A stretch of DNA of 64,000 nt from Arcanobacterium pinnipediorum. Its GTDB lineage: Bacteria > Actinomycetota > Actinomycetes > Actinomycetales > Actinomycetaceae. Position 1 is the first letter of the stretch. Each line of letters opens with the position of its first letter. The translations under genes were made by a program, and so were the position numbers. The notes beneath the pieces are model-generated. The model saw only the letters and a program-made list of their open reading frames with translations, was not told where the DNA came from and did no database searches. Shown piece after piece: positions 36,322 to 45,234 of this stretch. The DNA is taken from positions 868,001 through 932,000 of the forward strand of contig NZ_CP099547.1 in assembly GCF_023973165.1 (NCBI RefSeq), in the 5' to 3' direction.

Positions 36322-36813
36322 ATGCAGATACGTCCTGGCAAGTATGATGACGTTGCTACCATTAGTGAAATTTATTCTTCTGCCCGGGAGTTTATGAAAC
36401 GTAGCGGTAACCCGGACCAATGGGCTGATGATTATCCGTCGCAAGCGATGATTATTGACGATATAGCTAGTGGATGTAATTTTGTGTTGTGTGATGACGG
36501 CGGCGAGATCCATGCCGTTTTCATGTATAGGATTGGCCCAGATCCCACCTATGCTCATCTTTTTGGTGGGAACTGGCTCAATGATGAAACGTATGGCACT
36601 ATTCACCGTATAGCTTCTGATGGCACCGTATCTGGAGTTTTAGCACAAGCAATAGCCTATGCTGATAGTCAGTGTGCAAATCTTCGAATAGATACTCATG
36701 CGCATAATACGAAAATGCTGAGTTTGTTGCCTACGCTGGGCTTCGTCGAATGTGGTGTTATTGAGCTCGATGATGGCAGTTTACGCACCGCCTTCCACCG
36801 GGTACGTAGCTAA
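36322..36813 (+). CDS. GNAT family N-acetyltransferase
   Basis: A 163-aa GNAT-like protein. ATG 36322 is chosen because AAAGGA lies seven bases upstream; an earlier in-frame codon at 36289 is less likely. It opens with the common MQIRPGKYDDVATISEIY and has a central VFMYRIGPDPTY strand pair. The usual RxxGxG loop is replaced by ASDGTVSGVLAQAIAYA (about 104-120), a variant seen in some Firmicute GNATs. IDTHAHNTKMLSLLPTLGF is the expected C-terminal motif. Being last in the purine operon (gap 36 bases), it may be co-transcribed. The substrate is unknown. Confidence 0.8.
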   Translation: MQIRPGKYDDVATISEIYSSAREFMKRSGNPDQWADDYPSQAMIIDDIASGCNFVLCDDGGEIHAVFMYRIGPDPTYAHLFGGNWLNDETYGTIHRIASDGTVSGVLAQAIAYADSQCANLRIDTHAHNTKMLSLLPTLGFVECGVIELDDGSLRTAFHRVRS

Positions 36814-36899
36814 GAAGCGTAGCTGAATTAAGATACAAAACTGTTAGCTTATTAAAGGCAGTGTTTTACGTGTTTTTGAGACAAACCCATAAAACCTTG

Positions 36900-36919
36900 C
36901 TATCTTGATATTAAGATAG
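36900..36919 (+). promoter_or_regulatory. 20-bp dyad, candidate operator in the acnA promoter
   Basis: CTATCTTGAT followed by ATTAAGATAG: the two half-sites match at 9 of 10 positions. A TTGAGA (36876-36881) lies upstream. The dyad falls where the -10 region would be and ends six bases before the AAGGAG ribosome binding site. It resembles MarR-type symmetric sites in shape only; the regulator is unknown. Confidence 0.5.
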
Positions 36920-36934
36920 TTTTAAGGAGTACGC

Positions 36935-39613
36935 ATGAGTCTCGATACCTTCAACGCGAAATCTTTTCTTGACGTTCACGACAAACGCTATACGTTCTAC
37001 CGGCTAGATGCTGTGCCGGGATTTGAAAAGTTACCATATTCGTTAAAAGTTCTTGCCGAGAACTTGTTACGTACTGAAGACGGGAAGAATGTTACCGCCG
37101 GGCATATCAGCACATTGGCGCACTGGGATCCCAATGCTCAACCCAAGGATGAAATCCAATTCACACCAGCTCGCGTCGTCATGCAAGACTTTACTGGGGT
37201 GCCTTGTATCGTCGATCTGGCAACGATGCGCGAAGCAGTCAGTGAACTTGGCGGTGATCCAGACTCAATTAACCCACTCAATCCTGCAGAAATGGTTATT
37301 GATCACTCGGTCCAAATTGATATCTTTGGTCAAGCCAATGCCTTAGAACGCAATATGGATATTGAGTATGGGCGCAACAAGGAGCGCTACCAGTTCTTGC
37401 GCTGGGGGCAAGGAGCATTCGATAATTTTACCGTCGTTCCTCCCGGCACTGGCATTGTCCATCAAGTCAATATCGAACACTTATCACGAGTCACGATGAC
37501 TCAAGAACGAGACGGAACTCTTCTTGCCTACCCAGATACCTGTGTGGGTACAGATTCGCATACGACTATGGTTAATGGTCTGGGCGTACTGGGCTGGGGA
37601 GTTGGTGGAATCGAAGCTGAAGCAGCTATGCTCGGTCAGCCCGTCTCAATGTTGATACCGCGAGTCGTCGGATTTAAGTTGCGCGGCGAGATTCCTGCGG
37701 GAGCTACGGCAACCGACGTCGTTCTCACTATTACTGATATGCTACGCCGGCACGGTGTTGTTGGAAAATTCGTTGAATTCTACGGTGAAGGTGTGGGCGC
37801 TGTTCCGTTAGCTAACCGCGCAACGATTGGCAATATGTCACCTGAGTTTGGTTCAACGGCTGCTATTTTCCCCATCGACGAGGTCACCTTGGAATACTTA
37901 CGGTTGACTGGCCGTAGCGAAGAACAGATCGCATTGGTCGAAGAATACACCAAGGCGCAAGGATTATGGCATGATCCCGATAACGAGGTTGAATACTCTG
38001 AGTATATTGAGCTCGATCTTTCTACAGTGGTACCCTCAATCGCTGGACCGAAGCGTCCCCAAGACCGTATCGCGTTATCTGATGCTAAACAAGCCTTTCA
38101 CAAGGCGCTACCATCATATACTGATGATCCGGGCCAGGATCGGCCACACAAAGTTACGCCTTTGACTATCAATGGTACTCAGACGAGTATCGATCATGGT
38201 TCGGTTGCTATTGCTTCTATCACCTCGTGTACCAATACCTCTAATCCATCGGTTATGGTGGCTGCTGGTCTGCTAGCTAAAAATGCTGTAGCGCGATCGT
38301 TAACGTCAAAGCCGTGGGTGAAGACTTCGATGGCACCAGGTTCACAAGTTGTCACCGACTACTATGAAAAAGCTGGATTGTGGCCGGCGTTAGAAGCCCT
38401 CGGGTTCCATCTTGTTGGCTATGGTTGTGCAACGTGTATCGGTAATTCAGGGCCGTTGCCCGAAGAAGTCTCTGCAGTAGTCAACGAAGCAGATCTCGCC
38501 GTTGTATCTATACTTTCGGGTAACCGAAACTTCGAAGGCCGAATCAACCCAGACATCAAGATGAACTATCTTGCTTCGCCACCACTGGTTATTGCCTACG
38601 CCTTAGCTGGAACGATGGATATTGACTTTGATACTGAGCCTTTAGGCCAAGATAGTGCGGGTAAGGACGTCTTCCTTGCCGATATTTGGCCGACGCCACA
38701 AGAAGTGCAAGAAACAATTGACCATTCAGTTAATCGCGAAATGTTTGAATCATCGTATGCGGATGTGTTTGCCGGTGATGAGCGGTGGCAAAGTTTAGCA
38801 ACGCCAACCGGGGCAACGTTCACGTGGGATCCTGACTCTACTTACGTCCGTAAAGCGCCATTCTTTGAAGGAATGACGATGGAACTAACCCCGGTGAGCG
38901 ACATTCATCAGGCACGCGTCTTGGCCAAACTCGGAGATTCTGTTACCACCGACCATATTTCTCCTGCAGGTGCGATCAAACCAGATTCACCTGCCGGGCG
39001 ATATTTAGCCGATCATGGAGTTGACCGGCGCGATTTTAACTCATATGGTTCCCGGCGTGGCAACCACGAAGTAATGATTCGTGGAACTTTCGCTAATATC
39101 CGGTTACGTAACCAATTACTTGACGGCGTAGAAGGTGGCTACACTTATAACTTCCTCACCAAGCAACAAGATTCAATTTATGATGCCTCCATGTCTTACC
39201 AGGCAACTGGAACACCGTTGATTGTTTTGGGCGGAAAAGAATATGGTTCGGGATCCTCGCGCGATTGGGCTGCCAAAGGCACCGCATTGCTTGGTGTTAA
39301 AGCAGTTATTGCCGAATCGTTTGAGCGCATTCATCGCTCGAACTTGATTGGAATGGGAGTCTTGCCACTGCAGTTCCCCCAAGGGCAAACCGCTGATTCA
39401 CTTGGCTTAGACGGCACCGAGATCTTTACAATCACTGGTATAACTGAACTCAATGAGGGACGAACGCCGCCAACTGTTCGTGTCAGCGCTCAAAGCCAGA
39501 ACGGCCAAAGTATTGAGTTCGACGCTGTGGTACGTATCGACACTCCGGGCGAAGCTGATTATTTCCGTCACGGTGGAATTTTGCAGTACGTCTTGCGCTC
39601 CTTAGCACAATAA
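36935..39613 (+). CDS. acnA: aconitate hydratase (AcnA-type)
   Basis: An 892-aa TCA-cycle enzyme (citrate to isocitrate) of the AcnA/IRP type. The three [4Fe-4S] cysteines are in [11 protein letters not shown] (about 430) and [14 protein letters not shown] (about 496-509). It also shows [20 protein letters not shown] (about 206-225) and the C-terminal swivel domain with [16 protein letters not shown]. AcnA/IRP1-type proteins can bind RNA when they lose the cluster; no evidence here. An AAGGAG ribosome binding site precedes the ATG, and an unusual palindrome overlaps the promoter. A strong hairpin follows. Confidence 0.96.
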   Translation: MSLDTFNAKSFLDVHDKRYTFYRLDAVPGFEKLPYSLKVLAENLLRTEDGKNVTAGHISTLAHWDPNAQPKDEIQFTPARVVMQDFTGVPCIVDLATMREAVSELGGDPDSINPLNPAEMVIDHSVQIDIFGQANALERNMDIEYGRNKERYQFLRWGQGAFDNFTVVPPGTGIVHQVNIEHLSRVTMTQERDGTLLAYPDTCVGTDSHTTMVNGLGVLGWGVGGIEAEAAMLGQPVSMLIPRVVGFKLRGEIPAGATATDVVLTITDMLRRHGVVGKFVEFYGEGVGAVPLANRATIGNMSPEFGSTAAIFPIDEVTLEYLRLTGRSEEQIALVEEYTKAQGLWHDPDNEVEYSEYIELDLSTVVPSIAGPKRPQDRIALSDAKQAFHKALPSYTDDPGQDRPHKVTPLTINGTQTSIDHGSVAIASITSCTNTSNPSVMVAAGLLAKNAVARSLTSKPWVKTSMAPGSQVVTDYYEKAGLWPALEALGFHLVGYGCATCIGNSGPLPEEVSAVVNEADLAVVSILSGNRNFEGRINPDIKMNYLASPPLVIAYALAGTMDIDFDTEPLGQDSAGKDVFLADIWPTPQEVQETIDHSVNREMFESSYADVFAGDERWQSLATPTGATFTWDPDSTYVRKAPFFEGMTMELTPVSDIHQARVLAKLGDSVTTDHISPAGAIKPDSPAGRYLADHGVDRRDFNSYGSRRGNHEVMIRGTFANIRLRNQLLDGVEGGYTYNFLTKQQDSIYDASMSYQATGTPLIVLGGKEYGSGSSRDWAAKGTALLGVKAVIAESFERIHRSNLIGMGVLPLQFPQGQTADSLGLDGTEIFTITGITELNEGRTPPTVRVSAQSQNGQSIEFDAVVRIDTPGEADYFRHGGILQYVLRSLAQ

Positions 39614-39621
39614 AAGTAGCG

Positions 39622-39662
39622 CAAAGCTGGGTTGTTGCTCAAAAAGCAACGGCCCAGCTTTG
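39622..39662 (+). terminator. hairpin terminator after acnA
   Basis: Outer arms CAAAGCTGGG (39622-39631) and CCCAGCTTTG (39653-39662), inner GTTGCT/AGCAAC, giving about 18 consecutive pairs with two U-G pairs and a five-base loop. No U-tract follows. Confidence 0.75.
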
Positions 39663-39761
39663 TGGTATTCGCACAGTGCGAAAAGCCTATAGCTATAACT
39701 AGGGGGTAACCGGGCAACGCTGGTAATCTAGAAAAGTATGAGTGAAGGAGGCTACCGGCGA

Positions 39762-41657
39762 ATGGCAATTTTACATTCGATTACAGGACCAGACGATGTC
39801 AAGGCTCTCAAGCCAAGTCAATTGCCCGCTTTGGCGGCAGAAATACGCTCATTCCTGGTAACTAATGTGGCCAAAACAGGTGGTCATCTAGGTCCTAATC
39901 TCGGCGTCGTTGAATTATCTATCGCGCTACACCGGGTGTTTTCTTCCCCCAACGATTCCCTCATCTTTGACACTGGGCATCAATCTTATGTGCACAAGAT
40001 TCTTACTGGGCGTCATAATTTCGAACATCTGCGTCAAGAAGGTGGACTATCAGGATACCCATCGCGCGAAGAATCAGTACACGACGTCGTCGAAAATTCT
40101 CACGCTTCAACTGCGTTATCGTGGGCAGATGGTATCGCGCGTGCAATACAAAAAAGTGGACGCCAGGCACATGCCGTAGCCATTATTGGTGACGGTGCAA
40201 TGACTGGCGGTATGGCGTGGGAGGCACTAAATAACATCGCAGAAGATCCTGATCGCCCGTTAGTGATCGTGTTAAACGATAATGGTCGCTCGTATGCGCC
40301 CACGGTTGGAGGCATGGTTCGTCGCATCGATGCGGTGCGGAAAATGGATGCAGTGCGGGTTAATCGCGGCTATGAACGAGCCTTAGATTGGGCAAAGCGC
40401 ACCCTACAAAAATATGGACTTGCGGGCCAGATTACCTATGAGGCTCTGCGTGGGATCAAACGCGGTGTCAAAGACGTTTTCATAGATGCTGGCATTTTTG
40501 ATTCACTGGGGTTGAAGTATTTAGGGCCAGTAGACGGCCACGATGTCACTCAACTCGAAGAGGCTTTGGCTATGGCTCGTAATTACGGTGGGCCAGTTGT
40601 GGTTCACTGTATTACCGAAAAAGGGCGAGGGTTCAAACCGGCAGAAGAACATGAAGCTGATCGCTTTCACGCCGTGGGTGCCATCCATCCCGAAACAGGT
40701 CTGCCTCTAGTGCCATCGCGTTTTGGGTGGACGTCGGTGTTCGCTGAAGAGATTGTTGATATTGCACGTGATGATGAAAAGGTCATTGGCGTAACTGCTG
40801 CAATGTTGCTCCCGGTAGGTTTAGGGCCACTTCAAAAAGAATTCCCGGATCGTGTTATCGACGTCGGTATTGCCGAGCAACAAGCCTTGACGATGGCAGC
40901 CGGTTTAGCGCATGGGGGATATCATCCGGTAGTTGCCTTGTATGCGACTTTCATGAACCGGGGCTACGATCAGTTACTGATGGATATTGCACTCCATGCA
41001 GAGCCGGTCACTATTTGCTTGGATCGAGCTGGGATCACAGGTGATGACGGTGCTTCACACAACGGCATGTGGGATCTGGCAATTGCGGGAATGATTCCCG
41101 GGTTGCAGGTTGCATTGCCGCGTGATGAACAGCGGATGCGAGAATTGGTTCGCGAAGCGATTTCGATACCTTCACCAACAATTGTCCGTTACCCTAAGGG
41201 CTCCCTTCCGCAAGCACTTCCCACTGTTCGCACAATCGGCAAACTTGATGTGGTCTACGAATCTGGAAGTGGAGATCACCCGGTAGTGCTTATTGGCTAC
41301 GGGCCAATGGTTCATACCATGGTCCAAGCAGCGCAACATCTCAGCGATCTTCGCGTCATTGTTCTAGATCCGCGGTGGGCTATTCCAACTGATGAAGACC
41401 TTGTGGATGTGTGTGCCTCCGCGCGGTGCGTCGTTACGCTAGAAGATGGTCTGGTTACTGGTGGTGTAGGTATGGGGCTGCAACAGAAGTTAAACGAACA
41501 GCGCATCAACGTCCCGGTAACGACCCTAGGAATTGCCAAACAATTCCTACGGCATGCATCTCGCGAGGCAGTCTTGCGCCACCAAGGTATGACGGCCAAC
41601 GACGTGGTAGCTGCGGTACGAGCTTATAGTGATAACAGCGAAAGTGTAGCTGAGTAG
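39762..41657 (+). CDS. dxs: 1-deoxy-D-xylulose-5-phosphate synthase
   Basis: A 631-aa thiamine-dependent enzyme making DXP from pyruvate and glyceraldehyde 3-phosphate, first step of the MEP isoprenoid pathway. The start is ATG 39762 because GAAGGAGG precedes it and the protein then opens with the family-typical ILHSITGPDDVKALKPSQL; ATG 39738 would add eight residues. Motifs: GHLGPNLGVVEL, DTGHQSYVHK, the TPP site GDGAMTGGMAWEALNN (about 144-159), DVGIAEQQALTMAAGLA (about 366-382) and DRAGITGDDGASHNG. It provides IPP precursors for the polyprenyl synthase at 409-1515. RNase D is convergent, 15 bases downstream. Confidence 0.95.
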   Translation: MAILHSITGPDDVKALKPSQLPALAAEIRSFLVTNVAKTGGHLGPNLGVVELSIALHRVFSSPNDSLIFDTGHQSYVHKILTGRHNFEHLRQEGGLSGYPSREESVHDVVENSHASTALSWADGIARAIQKSGRQAHAVAIIGDGAMTGGMAWEALNNIAEDPDRPLVIVLNDNGRSYAPTVGGMVRRIDAVRKMDAVRVNRGYERALDWAKRTLQKYGLAGQITYEALRGIKRGVKDVFIDAGIFDSLGLKYLGPVDGHDVTQLEEALAMARNYGGPVVVHCITEKGRGFKPAEEHEADRFHAVGAIHPETGLPLVPSRFGWTSVFAEEIVDIARDDEKVIGVTAAMLLPVGLGPLQKEFPDRVIDVGIAEQQALTMAAGLAHGGYHPVVALYATFMNRGYDQLLMDIALHAEPVTICLDRAGITGDDGASHNGMWDLAIAGMIPGLQVALPRDEQRMRELVREAISIPSPTIVRYPKGSLPQALPTVRTIGKLDVVYESGSGDHPVVLIGYGPMVHTMVQAAQHLSDLRVIVLDPRWAIPTDEDLVDVCASARCVVTLEDGLVTGGVGMGLQQKLNEQRINVPVTTLGIAKQFLRHASREAVLRHQGMTANDVVAAVRAYSDNSESVAE

Positions 41658-41671
41658 ATGGAACGGCGTTC

Positions 41672-42874
41672 CTAGCTTAGTTTCGTCGTAGCCAAAGCTT
41701 GGTAAAACTCGTTAATCTGCCAGGGACGTGCGCCATATTCGGCCAGGCGTTGGGCTAATTGTGCCTCGCCTTCCCAGCCATGCCAGGCAATCTGTTTTTG
41801 GATACGTGGTTTTAATAGGACTTCTTGACGGATTCCTAGCCTTTGCGCATGGTCGAGTACTGCTTGGCGTACCTGGGCCCATCGTTGAGCAGCATCAGGG
41901 TTAAGTTTCTCCCAACGCTGTACCGGCGGGAAAGGATCAAGGGAATACTCGAATCGGCGCTCTGGCAATTGTTCTTGGGGCAAAGACCATGCCCGATTTA
42001 TTGCTTCCCACCAAAAATCTGCATCACGTTTGCGTGCTCGGGTGCGCAACAGGGAAGAGTTCTTCACATCAGCCAATGAGCGCGGTTTACGTGCAGCTAG
42101 ATTTGCTAGTAGTTTGTTCGGCAGAATTTTACCCGGTGCAAGATCTCGTGTTTTTGCGAGATGATCGCGTGCCGTCCATAGTTCGCGTAGCATCGCCAAC
42201 GCGCGTTGATCTGGAAGTTGGGCGTACTTAACTATCTTACGCCACGGCTGAGGGTGAGGTGGGCGAGGTGGACGCAAGCGTACCTCGTCACACTCTTGGA
42301 CAAACCATTCCCATCTATTTGCTTGATGCAATTTCTCTATCAACGATTGACGCAATTCAAGTAGCAGATCAACATCGAGAGCTGCATAAGCGCGAAGCTC
42401 GGGGCCTAATGGACGCTGGGACCAGTCAGCATCAGAGTATTCTTTCGCAATACCAATGCCGAGTTCTTGGCCAATCATAGCTTGAAGCGAGACACGCTCA
42501 AAACCGAGTATGAGACCGGCAAGTTCAGTATCGAAAATACGTTGAGGCTCTAGACCTAACTCGCGTAAGCTAGGCAAATCTTGATCTGCGGCATGTAAAA
42601 TCCACTCCGCATCCATCACGCGTGCTAATTCGCCTAGTCGATCTTCGATACCGAGTGGATCAATTAAGAAAATACCAGCACCTGCTCGTTTAATTTGGAT
42701 TAAGTACGCTCGAGATGAGTATCGAATCCCCATGGCTCGCTCGGTATCTACCGCGAATGGTCCGGTGCCTTGACGCAAAGCCAAGACAGCACGATCAAGA
42801 TCAGTATTTGTGACATCTGGAAGACCATCGCGCGGTTGGTCTAAGAAATCCAGATCTGAAGTCGTATAAACCAT
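41672..42874 (-). CDS. rnd: ribonuclease D-like 3'-5' exonuclease with HRDC domain
   Basis: A 400-aa RNase D-type protein trimming 3' ends of tRNA or other stable RNA. The DEDDy exonuclease domain (about 22-200) has FAVDTERAMG (Asp, Glu), a middle HAADQDLPSL and the final YAALDVDLL with Tyr and Asp. An HRDC domain (about 215-295, PDQRALAMLRELWTARDHLA) follows, then a C-terminal helical region (RxxxPDAxxRWAQVR). It starts in the stop of DUF3000 with a one-base overlap, the same DUF3000-RNase D-dxs neighbourhood as in mycobacteria. The tRNA genes lie about 8 kb away and are not linked to it. Confidence 0.92.
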   Translation of the reverse strand: MVYTTSDLDFLDQPRDGLPDVTNTDLDRAVLALRQGTGPFAVDTERAMGIRYSSRAYLIQIKRAGAGIFLIDPLGIEDRLGELARVMDAEWILHAADQDLPSLRELGLEPQRIFDTELAGLILGFERVSLQAMIGQELGIGIAKEYSDADWSQRPLGPELRAYAALDVDLLLELRQSLIEKLHQANRWEWFVQECDEVRLRPPRPPHPQPWRKIVKYAQLPDQRALAMLRELWTARDHLAKTRDLAPGKILPNKLLANLAARKPRSLADVKNSSLLRTRARKRDADFWWEAINRAWSLPQEQLPERRFEYSLDPFPPVQRWEKLNPDAAQRWAQVRQAVLDHAQRLGIRQEVLLKPRIQKQIAWHGWEGEAQLAQRLAEYGARPWQINEFYQALATTKLS

Positions 42875-43476
42875 TAAACTCGTTCAATCCTTCGAGGCAA
42901 ACTGGAAATAGATGATTCTGGTGGCATGCCAGCCATTGTGGTACAAAAACGTTGCCAGGCAAACAAATGTTGATCTAAAAATTCCGATTGTGGCGTCCAA
43001 GAAGCCCGTACTTCTAAATCGATACGTGAACTATCAATATATAAGCCGCCAAATGTTTCATTAAATACTCGAGTGACGGTGCCGTTAAGAGAATGGAATT
43101 GTGCGCCCGTCTCGGCCAATGCTTCTGGTAACCATGACCAAGCGACTTCACCTAACAGCGGGTCATCACCTAAATCCGATTCGATAGGTGCTTGGGCATG
43201 GATGACTATCCGAAACGTCCCATTCCAAGCTGCTTGGCCGGCAGGATCATGTAACACAACAAACTTTGCATTACCGCGGAAGAAATCAGGATCTTGAGAA
43301 GGAGAATCATTGATTTCGGCTTGTAATGCAACCGCCCAGGGCGCAATCTTTGTTGGAGGCGGAATTTGTACAACATGAAATCCGGAACGAAAAGTATGCC
43401 CTTTAAGCGAATCTAGGGCACGAATAAATTCCGGAGTCGGTTGGGCATGTTCCACACTGTTGACTTTAATAGTCAC
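42874..43476 (-). CDS. DUF3000 family protein
   Basis: A 200-aa soluble protein of the actinobacterial DUF3000 family, function unknown. It matches across the length: TPEFIRALDSLKGHTFR (14-30), PPPTKIAPWAVALQAEI (about 39-55), a central GRFVVLHDPAGQAAWNGTFR-like segment, the invariant-looking EVAWSWLPEALAETGAQFHS (about 108-127), and ASWTPQSEFLDQHLFAW. The GTG start at 43476 is accepted from the family length. It is one base from RNase D and 30 bases downstream of treZ, so all may share a transcript. Confidence 0.87.
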   Translation of the reverse strand: MTIKVNSVEHAQPTPEFIRALDSLKGHTFRSGFHVVQIPPPTKIAPWAVALQAEINDSPSQDPDFFRGNAKFVVLHDPAGQAAWNGTFRIVIHAQAPIESDLGDDPLLGEVAWSWLPEALAETGAQFHSLNGTVTRVFNETFGGLYIDSSRIDLEVRASWTPQSEFLDQHLFAWQRFCTTMAGMPPESSISSLPRRIERV

Positions 43477-43506
43477 TGGGGCAATTGAGATGAAGCCACG
43501 CCGTGG

Positions 43507-45234
43507 CTAGTCACTTACAGCGCCAATAACAACACCAGGATGGGTGAAAAGAATGTCTTGATCCGTTACGGTTACCTCATCCCACGCTCTATATATGGTG
43601 GTGATATGGCTTGGCATCGTAAGGCGTACCTGACTCTTGCGTGCAAAAGCGACAAAGGTTGAACCGCGCATAAGCCAACCACTTACACCATCTTCATCTA
43701 GTGCGCATTGAGTTTGTGAGCGATCACCGGAGGCTACATCGGCAAGGCTCTTGCGCAATTGGATTAGCCTACGGACGAAGTCACGCAACCGGCCATGATC
43801 ACCAGTTCTCGATTCTTCCCAGTTTAATGTGGATTGAATAAAAGCTTGTTCATCTTGAGGATCAATCATCGTTTGTTCTTGATCGTAGACAGACTCAAGA
43901 TCCCATGATTCGAACTCTTTTTCGCGACCTTCCTTAATATAAGGGCCGATCTGCGGGCCATGATCAGTAAAGAACATAAACGGGGTAGAAGCTGCCCACT
44001 CTTCACCCATAAACAGCATCGGAGTAAACGGTGAGAGCAGAATCAAAGCGCGAGAGATTGCGATGTCTGACAGAGGCAGTGAATGTGATGGACGATCCCC
44101 TATAAGGCGATTTCCTACTTGGTCATGGTTTTCGTCACTGACGACGAATGCGTGTCCATTAAGATCAGGTGGCACCGGATTTCCGTGTGGTTTGCCTTCA
44201 AAAATAGAGTATTGCCCGGTACGCGTAAATCCATTCGTCAACGCTTTTTCAACAGTTTTTGAACCGACATGATCGACGTAGAACGCATTGGTTTCGCCCG
44301 TGAGCCACACGTGGAGTGCATGGTGGACATCATCAACCCACTGCATATCCATTCCCCATCCCGTAGCGGAAACAGTTTCGGGATTATTCGAGTTATTTTC
44401 CGCAATAAGACTGATATGGCGTCCGGCCGCAGCCCCATAGTGATGAACCTCGCGCGATAGTTCGGCAAGGATGTGGGGCTGGGAATCATCAAAAATGAAA
44501 TCGGTTGCATCTAATCGCAGTGCATCAACGTGGTAATCTCGCACCCACATCAATGCATTGTCAATAAAATATCGCCGGACGTGTGCTGCAAACTCAGCAT
44601 CGAAATTGACAGCTTCACCCCACGGAGTGAGATGAGTTCCAGTGAAATAAGGGCCAAACTGAGCCAGGTAATTTCCATCCGGACCAAAATGATTGTAAAC
44701 AACATCCAGACATATCGCGATGCCACGGTTATGGGCCGCATCAATGAGGGCAACTAGATCTTGTGGACTTCCATAATGGGGATTGAGCGCGAAAATAGAC
44801 ACCGAATCGTATCCCCATCCGCGTTTGCCAGGAATAGGATTAATCGGCATCAACTCAATGGCTTGAATTCCGAGATCAACAAGTTCATCGAGTTTATCTA
44901 TAGCAGCTCGAAAGGTACCTTCGGGTGTAAAAGTCCCAACGTGGAGCTCGTAAAAAACAGCTCCGCGCAGATCCGGGCATTGCCAGTGATCATCGGTGAA
45001 AACAAACGAGGCTGGATCGACAACGACACTTGCTCCGTGGGCGCCATCGGGCTGACACATTGACCGTGGATCTGGCAGTAGAAGGTCTGAATCGACAAGG
45101 CGTACCTGGTACCGAGTGCCGGGATCAAGTTCGATTGACCAGTATCCATCCGGCATCGGCTCTAGCTGAAGATCTTGGTCGGCTACAATGGCGCTAACGC
45201 GTGAAGCATTGGGCGCCCAGATTGAAATATTCAT
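43507..45234 (-). CDS. treZ: malto-oligosyltrehalose trehalohydrolase (TreZ)
   Basis: A 575-aa GH13 enzyme releasing trehalose from maltooligosyl-trehalose made by TreY. An N-terminal CBM48-like sandwich (1-85, ISIWAPNASRVSAI) precedes the barrel. Catalytic residues: nucleophile Asp in DALRLDATDF (about 233-242), acid Glu in IAENNSNNPE (about 268-277) and Asp in DENHDQVGNR. FYELHVGTFTPEGTF (about 91-105) is the TreZ signature. The ATG overlaps the treY stop (ATGA). It is the last of three genes glgX-treY-treZ converting glycogen to free trehalose, an osmo- and cold-protectant. Confidence 0.95.
   Translation of the reverse strand: MNISIWAPNASRVSAIVADQDLQLEPMPDGYWSIELDPGTRYQVRLVDSDLLLPDPRSMCQPDGAHGASVVVDPASFVFTDDHWQCPDLRGAVFYELHVGTFTPEGTFRAAIDKLDELVDLGIQAIELMPINPIPGKRGWGYDSVSIFALNPHYGSPQDLVALIDAAHNRGIAICLDVVYNHFGPDGNYLAQFGPYFTGTHLTPWGEAVNFDAEFAAHVRRYFIDNALMWVRDYHVDALRLDATDFIFDDSQPHILAELSREVHHYGAAAGRHISLIAENNSNNPETVSATGWGMDMQWVDDVHHALHVWLTGETNAFYVDHVGSKTVEKALTNGFTRTGQYSIFEGKPHGNPVPPDLNGHAFVVSDENHDQVGNRLIGDRPSHSLPLSDIAISRALILLSPFTPMLFMGEEWAASTPFMFFTDHGPQIGPYIKEGREKEFESWDLESVYDQEQTMIDPQDEQAFIQSTLNWEESRTGDHGRLRDFVRRLIQLRKSLADVASGDRSQTQCALDEDGVSGWLMRGSTFVAFARKSQVRLTMPSHITTIYRAWDEVTVTDQDILFTHPGVVIGAVSD

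Noticed and set aside
43494..43508. AGCCACG-C-CGTGGCT as a terminator or operator
   Set aside because: The single-base loop cannot fold as a hairpin, and it overlaps the end of treZ without a U-tract; too short to claim as an operator.
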